Shown piece after piece: positions 27,315-35,539 of a stretch of 64,000 bases of DNA (positions within the stretch are counted from its first letter, which is position 1; each line of letters starts with the position of its first letter). The notes beneath the pieces were generated by a model, which did no database searches, had not been told where the DNA came from, and was given only the letters and a program-made list of their open reading frames with translations. The DNA comes from Shewanella sp. 1CM18E. GTDB taxonomy: Bacteria > Pseudomonadota > Gammaproteobacteria > Enterobacterales > Shewanellaceae. The stretch lies in the NCBI RefSeq assembly GCF_023161665.1, contig NZ_JALNTW010000001.1, positions 355,061-419,060 on the forward strand, written 5' to 3'. The position numbers and the translations under genes are program-made.

Positions 27315-28139
27315 TTAAGCTGCAGGGGTTTCTTTTACATACAAATCCATTTGCGGATAAGGAATACCGATGCCTGCTTCATCAAGTGCAATCTTAATTT
27401 GCTCAAGAATTTCAAAGTGCGCAGGCCAGTAGTCAGAGCCTTTAACCCAAGGGCGAACAACAAAGTTAACTGATGAATCAGCAAGCTCAGCAACCGCAAC
27501 CGTATAAGCAGGATCTTTAAGTACATACTGATTGTTATCTAAAATCGAAGTTAGCACTTTCTTAGTTTCTGCCAAGTTAGCATCGTAAGAAACACCGATA
27601 ACTAAATCTAAACGACGCGTGGCCATCGCTGAGTAGTTGATAATTGTGCCGTCCATCATTGCTGAGTTTGGCGCGATAATCGCTTTATTATCCGGTGTTA
27701 GTAGTTTAGTTGAGAAGATAGTGATTTCATCAACTGTACCCGCAATGCCGGCTGCTTCTACATAGTCACCCACACGGCATGGTCTAAATAGCACCATCAA
27801 AACGCCCGCCGCAAAGTTTGAAAGTGAGCCTTGCAGCGCCAAACCAACGGCTAAACCCGCGGCACCGATTACAGCGACGAGTGACGCTGTTTGCACCCCA
27901 ATCTGCCCAAGCGTTGCCACAATGGTAAATACAAACACCAGTGCCCAAGCAATGTTAGCGACAAACGAAACAACTGTGTTGTCGACCTTGCGCTTTTCGA
28001 GCAATTTGGTCGTGAGATTTTTAGCGACATTCGATAAGAATTTACCGATTATAAAAATGATAATGGCAAACAAGATCTTCATGCCATAAGTGACAATGAG
28101 TTCTGGTGCTTGGTCCATTAACCCTTGCAAGTTATCCAT
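27315..28139 (-). CDS. mscS: Small-conductance mechanosensitive channel MscS
   Basis: Inner-membrane tension-gated channel that releases solutes on hypo-osmotic shock. 274 residues, close to the 286 of the E. coli protein. Three membrane segments lie in the first 130 residues. The pore helix TM3 keeps the Ala/Gly packing pattern GAAGLAVGLALQGSLSNFAAG followed by VLMVLFRPCRVGDYVEA. The C-terminal cytoplasmic vestibule ends FPQ/YPQMDLYV-type IGIPYPQMDLYVKE. AAGGGAG lies seven bases before the ATG. The OmpA-like gene is 28 bases upstream on the same strand, so the two may be co-transcribed. Confidence 0.95.
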   Translation of the reverse strand: MDNLQGLMDQAPELIVTYGMKILFAIIIFIIGKFLSNVAKNLTTKLLEKRKVDNTVVSFVANIAWALVFVFTIVATLGQIGVQTASLVAVIGAAGLAVGLALQGSLSNFAAGVLMVLFRPCRVGDYVEAAGIAGTVDEITIFSTKLLTPDNKAIIAPNSAMMDGTIINYSAMATRRLDLVIGVSYDANLAETKKVLTSILDNNQYVLKDPAYTVAVAELADSSVNFVVRPWVKGSDYWPAHFEILEQIKIALDEAGIGIPYPQMDLYVKETPAA

Positions 28140-28167
28140 GTATATACTCCCTTAAATTAAAAACAAA

Positions 28168-28857
28168 CTATTGAACGTTTACTAAAAACTCAACGCGTCG
28201 ATTCTTTTCTCGACCATACGCGGTTTGGTTACTAGCAGCAGGGTAAACACTACCCATGCCCTTAACCTGAAATCTGTCTGCTGCAAACCCAAATTGCTGC
28301 ACTAACACCTTTTTCACTTGTTGTGCCCGCTCAACAGATAAATGCTGATTAAAGCGCGCTTCGCCAATCGAATCTGTATGACCAATTAGCACTAAAGGCA
28401 CATTCGTTGCGTTCAGCCAGCGAGACAAGCCTACAAATACTTGTTGCTGCGACATCAGTACTTGCGCTTTAGCAAACTCAAACCTAACAGCAATTGATGA
28501 CATTTCTGAGCACGAACTCGGAAAAAGTTGCCCGTTACTGGTGTTAAAACAATAGTTTGGCATCACAGCCAAACTTGGTGTTAACCTCAATGCTTGTTGC
28601 TCATGACTACAGCCGCTGGCATCGACCCTTTGATTTGCGACTGTTTTGGCGCAGGCATCTTTTCTATCTGGCACGCCGTCAACATCAGTATCTTGCCATT
28701 GCCGAATAGGTGCATCAGCAGCCATTGCGCTGTTTATCGTTGAGCTTAACAAGCAAATTAAAAGCAAAGCTGTTTTATATAAAACATTACGAAGCCAACC
28801 AGCGCTATTCAAAGTCATGCTAGAGCTAATCCCACTCGCCGTTGTTGCTATCTTCAT
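28168..28857 (-). CDS. OmpA-family envelope protein with a calcium-type thrombospondin repeat
   Basis: 229 residues. A signal peptide ends NSAMAADA. A TSP3-like Asp-rich loop DTDVDGVPDRKDACAKT comes next, and the C-terminal OmpA/MotB peptidoglycan-binding domain contains LVLIGHTDSIGEARFNQHLSVERAQQVKKVL and the end block GREKNRRVEFLV. There is no beta-barrel of OmpA size, so it is probably periplasmic and tethers to peptidoglycan. The first ATG is supported by AAAGGCGG eight bases upstream. It is next to mscS in the same direction. Cys residues around the TSP3 loop (CAKT, ASGC) could form a disulfide. Confidence 0.88.
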   Translation of the reverse strand: MKIATTASGISSSMTLNSAGWLRNVLYKTALLLICLLSSTINSAMAADAPIRQWQDTDVDGVPDRKDACAKTVANQRVDASGCSHEQQALRLTPSLAVMPNYCFNTSNGQLFPSSCSEMSSIAVRFEFAKAQVLMSQQQVFVGLSRWLNATNVPLVLIGHTDSIGEARFNQHLSVERAQQVKKVLVQQFGFAADRFQVKGMGSVYPAASNQTAYGREKNRRVEFLVNVQ

Positions 28858-29439
28858 TTATCCGCCTTTACTCAGTGCGACTTAATATTGTGATAGGCAA
28901 TATGTATAACCTTGAAGATAAAACCCAACCGCTAGCCTCAGCTTAAAGCCCCAACCATCAAGCGACAACATTTTAACCCAAGAAACACAAAAACACAGTC
29001 AAATAATTAACTTATGCATTACAAGCATAGTTAATATCTTCTAATTTTCGATTTTTATCTGCAGTACAAACCTTTTGTATGCCAATCAGTAGTACTTATT
29101 GTTGTGGAGGATGCTTGTAGAGAGTTGTTGTGGAGAGTTGTTGTGGAGAATAGTCGTAGCGAAAAGTGGTGATGATGAGCTGTAGAGAATAGCTGTGGTG
29201 AAAAGTAGCAATAAATAATGCTGCAGCAATCGAGAATAAGATTGGTCATTGAAATGACCAAATCAATGGCAATTGCGATTAGAATTTTTGCTATAAAAAT
29301 GCCGCTGCTACACAGTAACAGCGGCAAGTTAGCAATTGAACTAATACCAATCAGTATAGGTGTCATGCATTGGTTTTCAATTTCAGCCCCTTTCAAACAA
29401 TACAAAACTTTGTATTACTTTTTAAGTTAGGTAGAAACC
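28858..29439. other. Intergenic region with degenerate simple repeats
   Basis: GTTGTGGAGA-type units recur between 29100 and 29200. A GCCGCTG/CAGCGGC hairpin lies at 29301-29326. A single MITE end, ATACCAATCAGTATAG, is at 29344-29359. A 116-codon open frame on the minus strand is low in complexity and judged a shadow. No gene seen. Confidence 0.5.
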
Positions 29440-29853
29440 TTATTGCGCCGGCTTTAATCTAAGACGAATATTGTCGTAACACCAGTTAAATGCAATCGCA
29501 TAAAAGAAGAAGAAAATTAAAAATACAGCTTCTAACGCTAACGACTGCAGTAGCGTAATCTCTAAGAACCATGCAACCACTGGTACAGTGATAAAGACAA
29601 TCCCGCCCTCAAAACCAAAGGTATGGCCAATTCGAGTCTTTAATGTTCTGTTTGCTCTGTCTGCACCAAATTGCTTATCGAACCATATGTTGTAAAAATA
29701 GTTCCATACTACCGTGTAGAGACTCAGTCCCACGCCCACGGCCAACATTGAGCTAGCCTGCTTGCCAGAAAACAATGATGCAGCAGGTACTATGATAGCC
29801 AGTGCTACCGCTTCAAAAAGAATGGCGTGAATTACTCTATCTTTAAATGTCAT
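29440..29853 (-). CDS. PACE-family multidrug/biguanide efflux transporter (AceI-like)
   Basis: A 137-residue, four-helix inner-membrane protein made of two bacterial transmembrane pair (BTP) domains. The signatures are RVIHAILFEAVALAIIVP in helix 1 with its conserved Glu, NYFYNIWFDKQFG after helix 2, TRIGHTFGFEGG in helix 3 and NWCYDNIRLRL after helix 4. AceI-type proteins export chlorhexidine or short-chain diamines using the proton gradient. A LysR regulator is divergently transcribed 84 bases away, the standard AceI/AceR layout. Confidence 0.9.
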   Translation of the reverse strand: MTFKDRVIHAILFEAVALAIIVPAASLFSGKQASSMLAVGVGLSLYTVVWNYFYNIWFDKQFGADRANRTLKTRIGHTFGFEGGIVFITVPVVAWFLEITLLQSLALEAVFLIFFFFYAIAFNWCYDNIRLRLKPAQ

Positions 29854-29937
29854 TACAAATCACTCTACAGTTAAGTTGCAGTCATTATCATCTTTAACTA
29901 CGATAGATAAAAATTAGATACCATCGCTTTTACTGAT

Positions 29938-30819
29938 ATGTTAACTATCGAACAATTGCTTTCTTTCGTCACTACCGTTGAAACAGGCTCTTTCTCTGCT
30001 GCTGCAAGAAAGTTAGGTAAAGTGCAATCAGCGATAAGCCAGCACATCATCAATTTAGAGATCGATACTAACCAAGCTCTATTTGACAGAAGCAGCCGTT
30101 ACCCCATTCTCACCAAGGCGGGAGAACAATTACTGCCCCAAGCTAAAGCGGTTATCGCCCAGCACCAACGATTGAATCTACAAGTGCTGGCGCTAGACAA
30201 GCAAGATGAGCTAAAACTGACTCTCGCTGTTGATGAAGCAATCCCCTATAACAAGTTCACCGCACTGTTAAAAACCTTATCAAGCCAATATCCGCAGCTT
30301 GAGATTGAGCTACTGTGTGCCTCGAGTATGGATATCATTCATCTGGTTGATAGTAAACGCGCGAACTTAGGGATTGTATTTAGCGAACTCACTTATCCTG
30401 AAAGCATAGATTTTGAGTCTCTTGGCACTGTGCAGTTTGAGCTTTTAGTCAGCCCAGAGCATCCTCTGGCGCAAGAGACCTCATCACATATCGACGTGCT
30501 GAAATTGCATCGCCAACTGCTGATTGGCTCTAAAGGTAATCATCAAGGTTGGTTCAACACGCCACACTCTCCTGATGTTTGGCATGCCGATAACTATTAC
30601 ATGTTGTTTGAGCTGGCTAAAGCAGGCTTTGGCTGGGCCTTATTGCCACTTCACCTTTGTGAAGAAGCGTTAGCTAACCAACAACTTTGCAAGCTTAAGA
30701 TTGATTTCGAGCAACTTGGTTGGCAGGCTAACGTTGATGTGATTCAGCACAAAAGTCGCTGTGAAAATGAATTTAATAAACAAGTTAGAGCGTTAATGCG
30801 TGGCTTGTTGCATAAATAA
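29938..30819 (+). CDS. LysR-family regulator, probably of the adjacent PACE transporter
   Basis: 293 residues. The N-terminal winged helix-turn-helix is MLTIEQLLSFVTTVETGSFSAAARKLGKVQSAISQHI and the C-terminal part is the substrate-binding domain. Its divergent position next to the PACE gene predicts that it activates that gene through the shared 84-base intergenic region when the efflux substrate is present. This rests on the AceR precedent. The LRR gene starts 17 bases after its stop and may be co-transcribed. Confidence 0.88.
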   Translation: MLTIEQLLSFVTTVETGSFSAAARKLGKVQSAISQHIINLEIDTNQALFDRSSRYPILTKAGEQLLPQAKAVIAQHQRLNLQVLALDKQDELKLTLAVDEAIPYNKFTALLKTLSSQYPQLEIELLCASSMDIIHLVDSKRANLGIVFSELTYPESIDFESLGTVQFELLVSPEHPLAQETSSHIDVLKLHRQLLIGSKGNHQGWFNTPHSPDVWHADNYYMLFELAKAGFGWALLPLHLCEEALANQQLCKLKIDFEQLGWQANVDVIQHKSRCENEFNKQVRALMRGLLHK

Positions 30820-30836
30820 AGTTTAAAGGGATCATA

Positions 30837-31667
30837 ATGGAAATCTGTACAGCCGCAGCTTTGACAGCATTGCTCAGCGATAAACAGCAATGCGCAAATC
30901 TCAAAGAGCTTGAATTGAGAGGGCGAGAAATTAGCAGTCTACCTGCCGAGATCGCCAACTTAAGCTCACTAGAAACCTTGCGTTTATCAGGGACCGAAGT
31001 CATCGAGCTACCTAAAGAGCTAGGACAATTAACAAAGTTAACAAAGCTTGAACTTGATATGTCTGGCACAAAGCGACTTCCAGCAGAAATCGGCAATCTA
31101 GTCTGTTTAGAAACGCTCAGTATTGACTATCCCGCCATGACAACACTACCAACGCAAATTACTGCGCTACCTAATTTAAAACAATTAAATTTTACCAGTT
31201 GTGAAAACGATGCTTTACCAGAACAGATCTGGCAGATTACATCCCTCGAGAAGCTCGATCTATCTAGCACATGTCATGAGATTGAAACCTTATCTAAAGA
31301 GATAGGTAATTTAATTAACTTAAAGCAATTAATCCTAAATGGCTGCTGTTTGCAGGAGTTACCAATAGAGATAGGCAAACTCGCGTCCTTAGAAACGCTA
31401 GATTTATCAGATAATGTCTGCCTCAATCAGTTACCAACAGAAATCGGCGACTTGAGCCAGTTAAAAGAGCTAAACCTATACTGCTGTGAACTTGAGGTAT
31501 TACCAAAAGAGATCGGCAAGCTCACTAACCTAATAAAGCTAGATTTAAGCTACTCCTTGCTAACCGAATTGCCTGATGAAATAGAAAACTTAACCGCGTT
31601 GCAGTCTCTTGGTTTAAGGGATTTACAGTTATCCAATATACCCAAGTCACTAGCTCATTTGGCTTAG
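30837..31667 (+). CDS. Leucine-rich-repeat protein
   Basis: A 276-residue protein made almost entirely of 23-residue LRRs of the LPxEIGxLxxLxxLxL type, about ten units from residue 20 onward. Examples are SLPAEIANLSSLETLRLSG, ELPIEIGKLASLETLDLSD and VLPKEIGKLTNLIKLDLS. There is no signal peptide, membrane segment or attached catalytic domain, so it looks like a free cytoplasmic protein-interaction scaffold. AGGGA lies seven bases before the ATG, 17 bases after the LysR gene. The partner is unknown. Several Cys residues replace the usual Asn/Leu in some repeats (SCEND, GCCLQ, YCCELE). Confidence 0.85.
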   Translation: MEICTAAALTALLSDKQQCANLKELELRGREISSLPAEIANLSSLETLRLSGTEVIELPKELGQLTKLTKLELDMSGTKRLPAEIGNLVCLETLSIDYPAMTTLPTQITALPNLKQLNFTSCENDALPEQIWQITSLEKLDLSSTCHEIETLSKEIGNLINLKQLILNGCCLQELPIEIGKLASLETLDLSDNVCLNQLPTEIGDLSQLKELNLYCCELEVLPKEIGKLTNLIKLDLSYSLLTELPDEIENLTALQSLGLRDLQLSNIPKSLAHLA

Positions 31668-31693
31668 ACGCTTAAGATCTAAATTCAAGACAT

Positions 31694-31720
31694 AAAAAAA
31701 CGGCCAATAGGCCGTTTTTT
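31694..31720 (+). terminator. Rho-independent terminator
   Basis: Stem AAAACGGCC / GGCCGTTTT with a 4-base loop and T-run between the LRR gene and the converging lipoprotein gene; symmetrical. Confidence 0.85.
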
Positions 31721-31738
31721 ATAAATAACTTAAGTAAA

Positions 31739-32302
31739 TTACTTGCCTTCAGGCTTAGGCGGATAGTTAAGTAGTAATGCACCAACCGCTTCATTAACGA
31801 CTTCAACACGCTCTTCAGGTGTGTCTTTATCGCGCATCGTATCAGCTACTGAGCCTCTCCAGATAAGCTTGCCCGTTTTAGTGTTTACCATATCTAAGAT
31901 TAAGGTACCCACTTCATATTCACGAACGGTAGTTTGTGTATGACCTACACCACCACCCCAGCCCCAACCAGGACCATAATATGGGTTATAACCATAGTTA
32001 GTATTAAAGGTATCTACATTAATCTTCTTATCCACTTTCGTTAGATAATTAACCAAAATATCTGCTGTTGCAGCATCGCCCTTAGCCAGTCCTTTTAGTT
32101 GCAACTGATCGTCAACAGCCTTACGCACACGTTGATCCATTAGCCCGTCTAAATGATAAGTCGCATCTTCGGTTTTCTTCTCTACCCAGGCGTAGGTTTT
32201 CACTTCATTAAAGTTTACCCCTGGATCATAATCCGAGCTTGTCTTAAGTGAGCTACATGCACTTAATGCTAACGCAGCAATAATCACCAATAACTTATTC
32301 AT
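31739..32302 (-). CDS. DUF4136-type lipoprotein
   Basis: A 187-residue lipoprotein with signal and lipobox LALSAC. It then follows the DUF4136 pattern: SSDYDPGVNFNEVKTYAWVEKK at the N-terminus, a glycine/tyrosine/tryptophan-rich middle (YGYNPYYGPGWGWGGGVG), and the C-terminal block GTLILDMVNTKTGKLIWRGSVADTM. The function of this envelope family is not established. Single-gene unit. Confidence 0.87.
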   Translation of the reverse strand: MNKLLVIIAALALSACSSLKTSSDYDPGVNFNEVKTYAWVEKKTEDATYHLDGLMDQRVRKAVDDQLQLKGLAKGDAATADILVNYLTKVDKKINVDTFNTNYGYNPYYGPGWGWGGGVGHTQTTVREYEVGTLILDMVNTKTGKLIWRGSVADTMRDKDTPEERVEVVNEAVGALLLNYPPKPEGK

Positions 32303-32430
32303 GTTCTCTCCAACAATAATCTTATATATTTTGACTGCTTATTATTCAGCTTACAGAGCAATTTATTAATCTACAACTCAATTTTGGTAAATCTCTGTGT
32401 TGTTAAGCTTGACTTAAGAAAACCACTTAA

Positions 32431-32445
32431 TGATAATGATTATCA
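32431..32445. promoter_or_regulatory. Fur box
   Basis: TGATAATGATTATCA is a perfect 7-1-7 inverted repeat matching the core of the Fur consensus. It lies 24 bases before the ATG of the 106-residue membrane protein, where it would overlap the promoter or leader, predicting repression when iron is sufficient. Confidence 0.85.
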
Positions 32446-32468
32446 ATTAACCCGTTGAGAGTGTCGTT

Positions 32469-32789
32469 ATGTTTTGGTTTATCGCAGCGTTTGCAATCGC
32501 TAGTGTTGTATTTATTATCACTCCAGAAAAAGTCTCTAGTCATCAAGATTCTAAGCCGTCTGCAGTCGATAAGCTCAGTCAACATTCTTTAGTTATTTTG
32601 CCAATACTAGTGCTTAGCTGGCTGATTATTGCCATTGCTAGTGCGCCTGTAACTCACTTTGCAGGTACCGCAATCGGTTTTGTATTGACCTCTTGCGCTA
32701 TTGCGCTGCCAAGCACTCACAAATATATCGCCTTATTAGCAAGCCTCACATTTGCATCACTGCTGATAGAGCTAGCGCTTTATTTGTAG
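32469..32789 (+). CDS. Small Fur-regulated membrane protein, unknown function
   Basis: 106 residues with three to four hydrophobic segments ([74 protein letters not shown]) and a short Lys/Ser/Gln-rich loop after the first. No domain is recognised. The ATG follows GTTGAGAGTG. The Fur box just upstream is the only clue to role: it should be made during iron starvation, so an accessory role in iron or siderophore transport is plausible but unproven. Confidence 0.75.
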   Translation: MFWFIAAFAIASVVFIITPEKVSSHQDSKPSAVDKLSQHSLVILPILVLSWLIIAIASAPVTHFAGTAIGFVLTSCAIALPSTHKYIALLASLTFASLLIELALYL

Positions 32790-32949
32790 CACTTAGCTCT
32801 AGTCGCCAATAGACACGCACCAATAGAGATAGCGAGTCAGGTTGATCCTCAGCCTGCCTCCTTTACCATAAGTTTCTCCTCACAGCCCTCTCCCTTAACC
32901 TTAGTAACTTTGTTAAACTGCAGACATAAGTTCATCAACGACCATATAT

Positions 32950-33279
32950 ATGAAATCCGATCCAAACGTATCTTTAGTCTATAGCACAGACGTAGGACGT
33001 ATTGCGCCTGAAAAACAAACCCAATCGGCTCCAGAAGGCGACGGTATAGTTAGAATTCATAAAGACAGTAAAGGGCGTAAAGGCAAAGGCGTTTCAGTAA
33101 TTAAGGGTTTAGGCCTGCAAGAAAAAGAACTTAAAGCCCTTGCGCAAAAACTCAAAAAGCAATGTGGCTGCGGCGGTACAGTAAAAGACTTCACTATTGA
33201 AGTACAAACCGACAATAGAGAGCAGATTAAGACCCTACTCGAAAAACTTAATTATACTGTCAAATTGGCGGGCGGCTAA
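32950..33279 (+). CDS. yciH: SUI1/eIF1-family translation factor YciH
   Basis: A 109-residue homologue of eukaryotic eIF1. It has a flexible charged N-terminus and then the SUI1 fold: VRIHKDSKGRKGKGVSVIKGL, LAQKLKKQCGCGGTVKDFTIEVQTD and REQIKTLLEKLNYTVKLAGG. The family binds the small ribosomal subunit and affects start-site choice. The Cys-Gly-Cys-Gly-Gly turn is the conserved family loop. It stands just before the yqgE-ruvX pair. Confidence 0.93.
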   Translation: MKSDPNVSLVYSTDVGRIAPEKQTQSAPEGDGIVRIHKDSKGRKGKGVSVIKGLGLQEKELKALAQKLKKQCGCGGTVKDFTIEVQTDNREQIKTLLEKLNYTVKLAGG

Positions 33280-33318
33280 TCACATTTTGATTAGTATTAG
33301 CCTTATATGGAAAAGTCT

Positions 33319-33879
33319 ATGGACAGTTTACAAAACCACTTCTTAATCGCTATGCCCTCTTTGCAGGACACCTATTTTGAACGCTCACTGATCTACATCT
33401 GTGAACATGATGAAAAAGGCGCGATGGGCATAGTAGTCAATAAGCCAAGTGGCATTATTGTTGATGAGTTACTGCAGCAAATGGAATTAACTGAAGAGCC
33501 TGCGCCTGTGACCTCGTTAGCTGGCGAAGTATTACTTGGTGGCCCAGTGAATCCTGAGCGCGGCTTTGTATTACATACTACTCAAGATTGCTGGAATAAC
33601 AGCGATGCGGTTACAGAGCAAATAATGCTTACCACCTCGCAAGATGTGCTAGCTAGCTTAGGCTCAGAACAAGCACCTGAGAAGTTTTTAATCGCACTCG
33701 GTTATGCCGGTTGGACTCGTGGTCAGCTAGAGCAAGAGATTATTGAAAACACTTGGCTTTCAATCCCAGCTACCGCAGAGCTATTGTTTGATGTTGACCA
33801 TGATGCTCGCTGGCAACAAGCGACAGAATCCCTTGGCTTTGATATTTGGCAATTGTCTAACCTTGCAGGCCATGCGTAA
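33319..33879 (+). CDS. yqgE: YqgE/AlgH family protein
   Basis: 186 residues of the UPF0301 family, the usual length. Family blocks are the N-terminal [56 protein letters not shown] and [16 protein letters not shown]. The biochemical role is uncertain; in pseudomonads AlgH affects alginate regulation. The ATG at 33319 is preferred to the one at 33307 because GGAA lies just upstream and relatives start at this point. It lies 40 bases upstream of ruvX, a conserved pairing. Confidence 0.92.
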   Translation: MDSLQNHFLIAMPSLQDTYFERSLIYICEHDEKGAMGIVVNKPSGIIVDELLQQMELTEEPAPVTSLAGEVLLGGPVNPERGFVLHTTQDCWNNSDAVTEQIMLTTSQDVLASLGSEQAPEKFLIALGYAGWTRGQLEQEIIENTWLSIPATAELLFDVDHDARWQQATESLGFDIWQLSNLAGHA

Positions 33880-33919
33880 AAACAACGTGTTATATACACT
33901 TTAATAGGAACAGATTGAG

Positions 33920-34345
33920 ATGGGCGATAAAAGCGTCTTAGGTTTTGATTACGGCACTAAAAGTATAGGCATCGCGATAGGCCAAGAGATCACAGCGACA
34001 GCAAGACCTCTATTATCAATAAAGGCAGTTGATGGTATTCCTAAATGGGAAGAAATTGGCGCACTTATCACTGAATGGAAACCCGACCTAATTGTTGTCG
34101 GCTTGCCACTCAACATGGATGGCACTGAGCAAGAGATGACCCAAAGAGCGCGCAAATTTGCTAATCGCTTAAGTGGCCGTTTTGGTGTTAAGGTTGCGAC
34201 TCAAGATGAACGTCTTACGACTGCAGATGCCAAAGCACGACTGTTTGAAATGGGCGGCTATAAAGCGCTGACCAAAGGCCAAGTAGATGCCATGTCAGCA
34301 GTATTGATTGTTGAAAGCTACTTTGAAAATCAATACGGCGAGTAA
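33920..34345 (+). CDS. ruvX: Pre-16S rRNA nuclease / putative Holliday junction resolvase YqgF (RuvX)
   Basis: A 141-residue RNase H-fold enzyme of the YqgF family that processes the 5' end of 16S rRNA precursor and was named as a putative junction resolvase. Acidic and glycine motifs are [17 protein letters not shown] at the N-terminus (catalytic Asp), [20 protein letters not shown], and [19 protein letters not shown] with [13 protein letters not shown] at the end. It follows yqgE in the conserved order. Confidence 0.94.
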   Translation: MGDKSVLGFDYGTKSIGIAIGQEITATARPLLSIKAVDGIPKWEEIGALITEWKPDLIVVGLPLNMDGTEQEMTQRARKFANRLSGRFGVKVATQDERLTTADAKARLFEMGGYKALTKGQVDAMSAVLIVESYFENQYGE

Positions 34346-34356
34346 AAAATATCTGT

Positions 34357-34384
34357 AAAAAAGGGAGGCTTAGCCTCCCTTTTG
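34357..34384. terminator. Bidirectional rho-independent terminator between ruvX and hemH
   Basis: AAAAGGGAGGC / GCCTCCCTTTT stem with a 2-4 base loop and A/T tails on both sides, between convergent genes. Confidence 0.85.
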
Positions 34385-34406
34385 CTTTCTGTAACCCTTA
34401 AAAAAT

Positions 34407-35420
34407 CTAAATATGTGGCTTAACAATATTCGCCATCATCTTAATGTGGGCATCATCATCGTTTAGCGCGGCAATATAGCGATAGTTTTCACCACCCGCC
34501 TCTTCAAAGATCTCACGGTTTTCACCGGCAATCTCCTCCAGTGTTTCTAAACAGTCGGCGCTAAATGCCGGGCACACAACAGCGATATCTTTAACCCCCT
34601 CTTTAGGGAGCGACTCCATCGTTGCATCTGTATATGGCGTTAGCCACTTAGCTTTACCGAAGCGCGACTGGAACGTAGTGATATATTGATCTTCGCTAAG
34701 CCCGAGTTTTTCAACCACCAGCTTAGTGGTTTTCATGCAGAAGCAATAATAAGGATCGCCCAAGTGTAAATTACGCTCTGGCATACCGTGGTAGGACAAT
34801 ACTAACTTTTGCGGCTGACCATTTAACTCAAAGTCTTTGGCAATTGATGCCGCTAAAGCGTCAATAAAGTCTGGGTGGTCATGATAGGTATTGATAAAGT
34901 GCAAAGCAGGCAGATAACGCCAGCTGGTTAGCTCTTTAGCTATGGCGTCAAAAGCAGACGCAGTGGTTGGCGCGGCGTATTGCGGATACAGCGGCAACAC
35001 CACCATTTTATCAATGCCATCTTGATGCATTCTTTTAAGCGTTGAAGCGACTGACGGCTCACCGTAACGCATACAAAACTCTACCGAAACATCTTCGCCA
35101 GCCTGTTCAAAATGGCTAGCTAACTTTTGTGTTTGACGACGAGTGATATCCATTAATGGCGAGCCCTGCTCAGTCCATACCTGCTGATAAAGCGCTGCAG
35201 ACTTTGCTGGACGAACTCGTAGAATAATCCCGTGTAAAATCATCATCCAAATTAACTTAGGTATTTCAACCACACGCGGATCAGCTAAAAACTCAGCAAG
35301 GTAGCGCCTAACAGCTGACGCTGTTGGCTCGTCCGGCGTGCCTAAATTAACCAATAATATGCCGGTTTTACCACGTTTTTTATGACCAATCTCTTTAGTT
35401 AACCCCGAAAACTTAGCCAA
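34407..35420 (-). CDS. hemH: Ferrochelatase
   Basis: Inserts ferrous iron into protoporphyrin IX, the last step of haem synthesis. 337 residues. Blocks: GILLVNLGTPDEPTASAVRRYLAEFLADPRVVE at the N-terminus, FCMRYGEPSVASTL, VLPLYPQYAAPTTASAFD, the iron/porphyrin-site His in LVLSYHGMPERNLHLGDPY, and CPAFSADCLETLEEIA with the conserved Glu. It is located between the yqgE-ruvX unit and pilU, converging with ruvX. The N-terminal extension before GILLVNLGTP is about 20 residues and Lys-rich. Confidence 0.95.
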   Translation of the reverse strand: MAKFSGLTKEIGHKKRGKTGILLVNLGTPDEPTASAVRRYLAEFLADPRVVEIPKLIWMMILHGIILRVRPAKSAALYQQVWTEQGSPLMDITRRQTQKLASHFEQAGEDVSVEFCMRYGEPSVASTLKRMHQDGIDKMVVLPLYPQYAAPTTASAFDAIAKELTSWRYLPALHFINTYHDHPDFIDALAASIAKDFELNGQPQKLVLSYHGMPERNLHLGDPYYCFCMKTTKLVVEKLGLSEDQYITTFQSRFGKAKWLTPYTDATMESLPKEGVKDIAVVCPAFSADCLETLEEIAGENREIFEEAGGENYRYIAALNDDDAHIKMMANIVKPHI

Positions 35421-35539
35421 GATAACTCCTTAAGGTTCAAAATATTAACTGCAGATACGTTTAAACTTAAATTAAGATCAATCCAGTTTAAAGCTGGCAA
35501 TACAAAGTACTGCCAGCGTTATGTCTGCAAGCTTTACGA

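Noticed and set aside
29055..29405. 116-codon minus-strand frame with hydrophobic stretches
   Set aside because: Composition is dominated by simple GTTGTGGAGA-type repeats and it includes a MITE end. No ribosome site and no family pattern.
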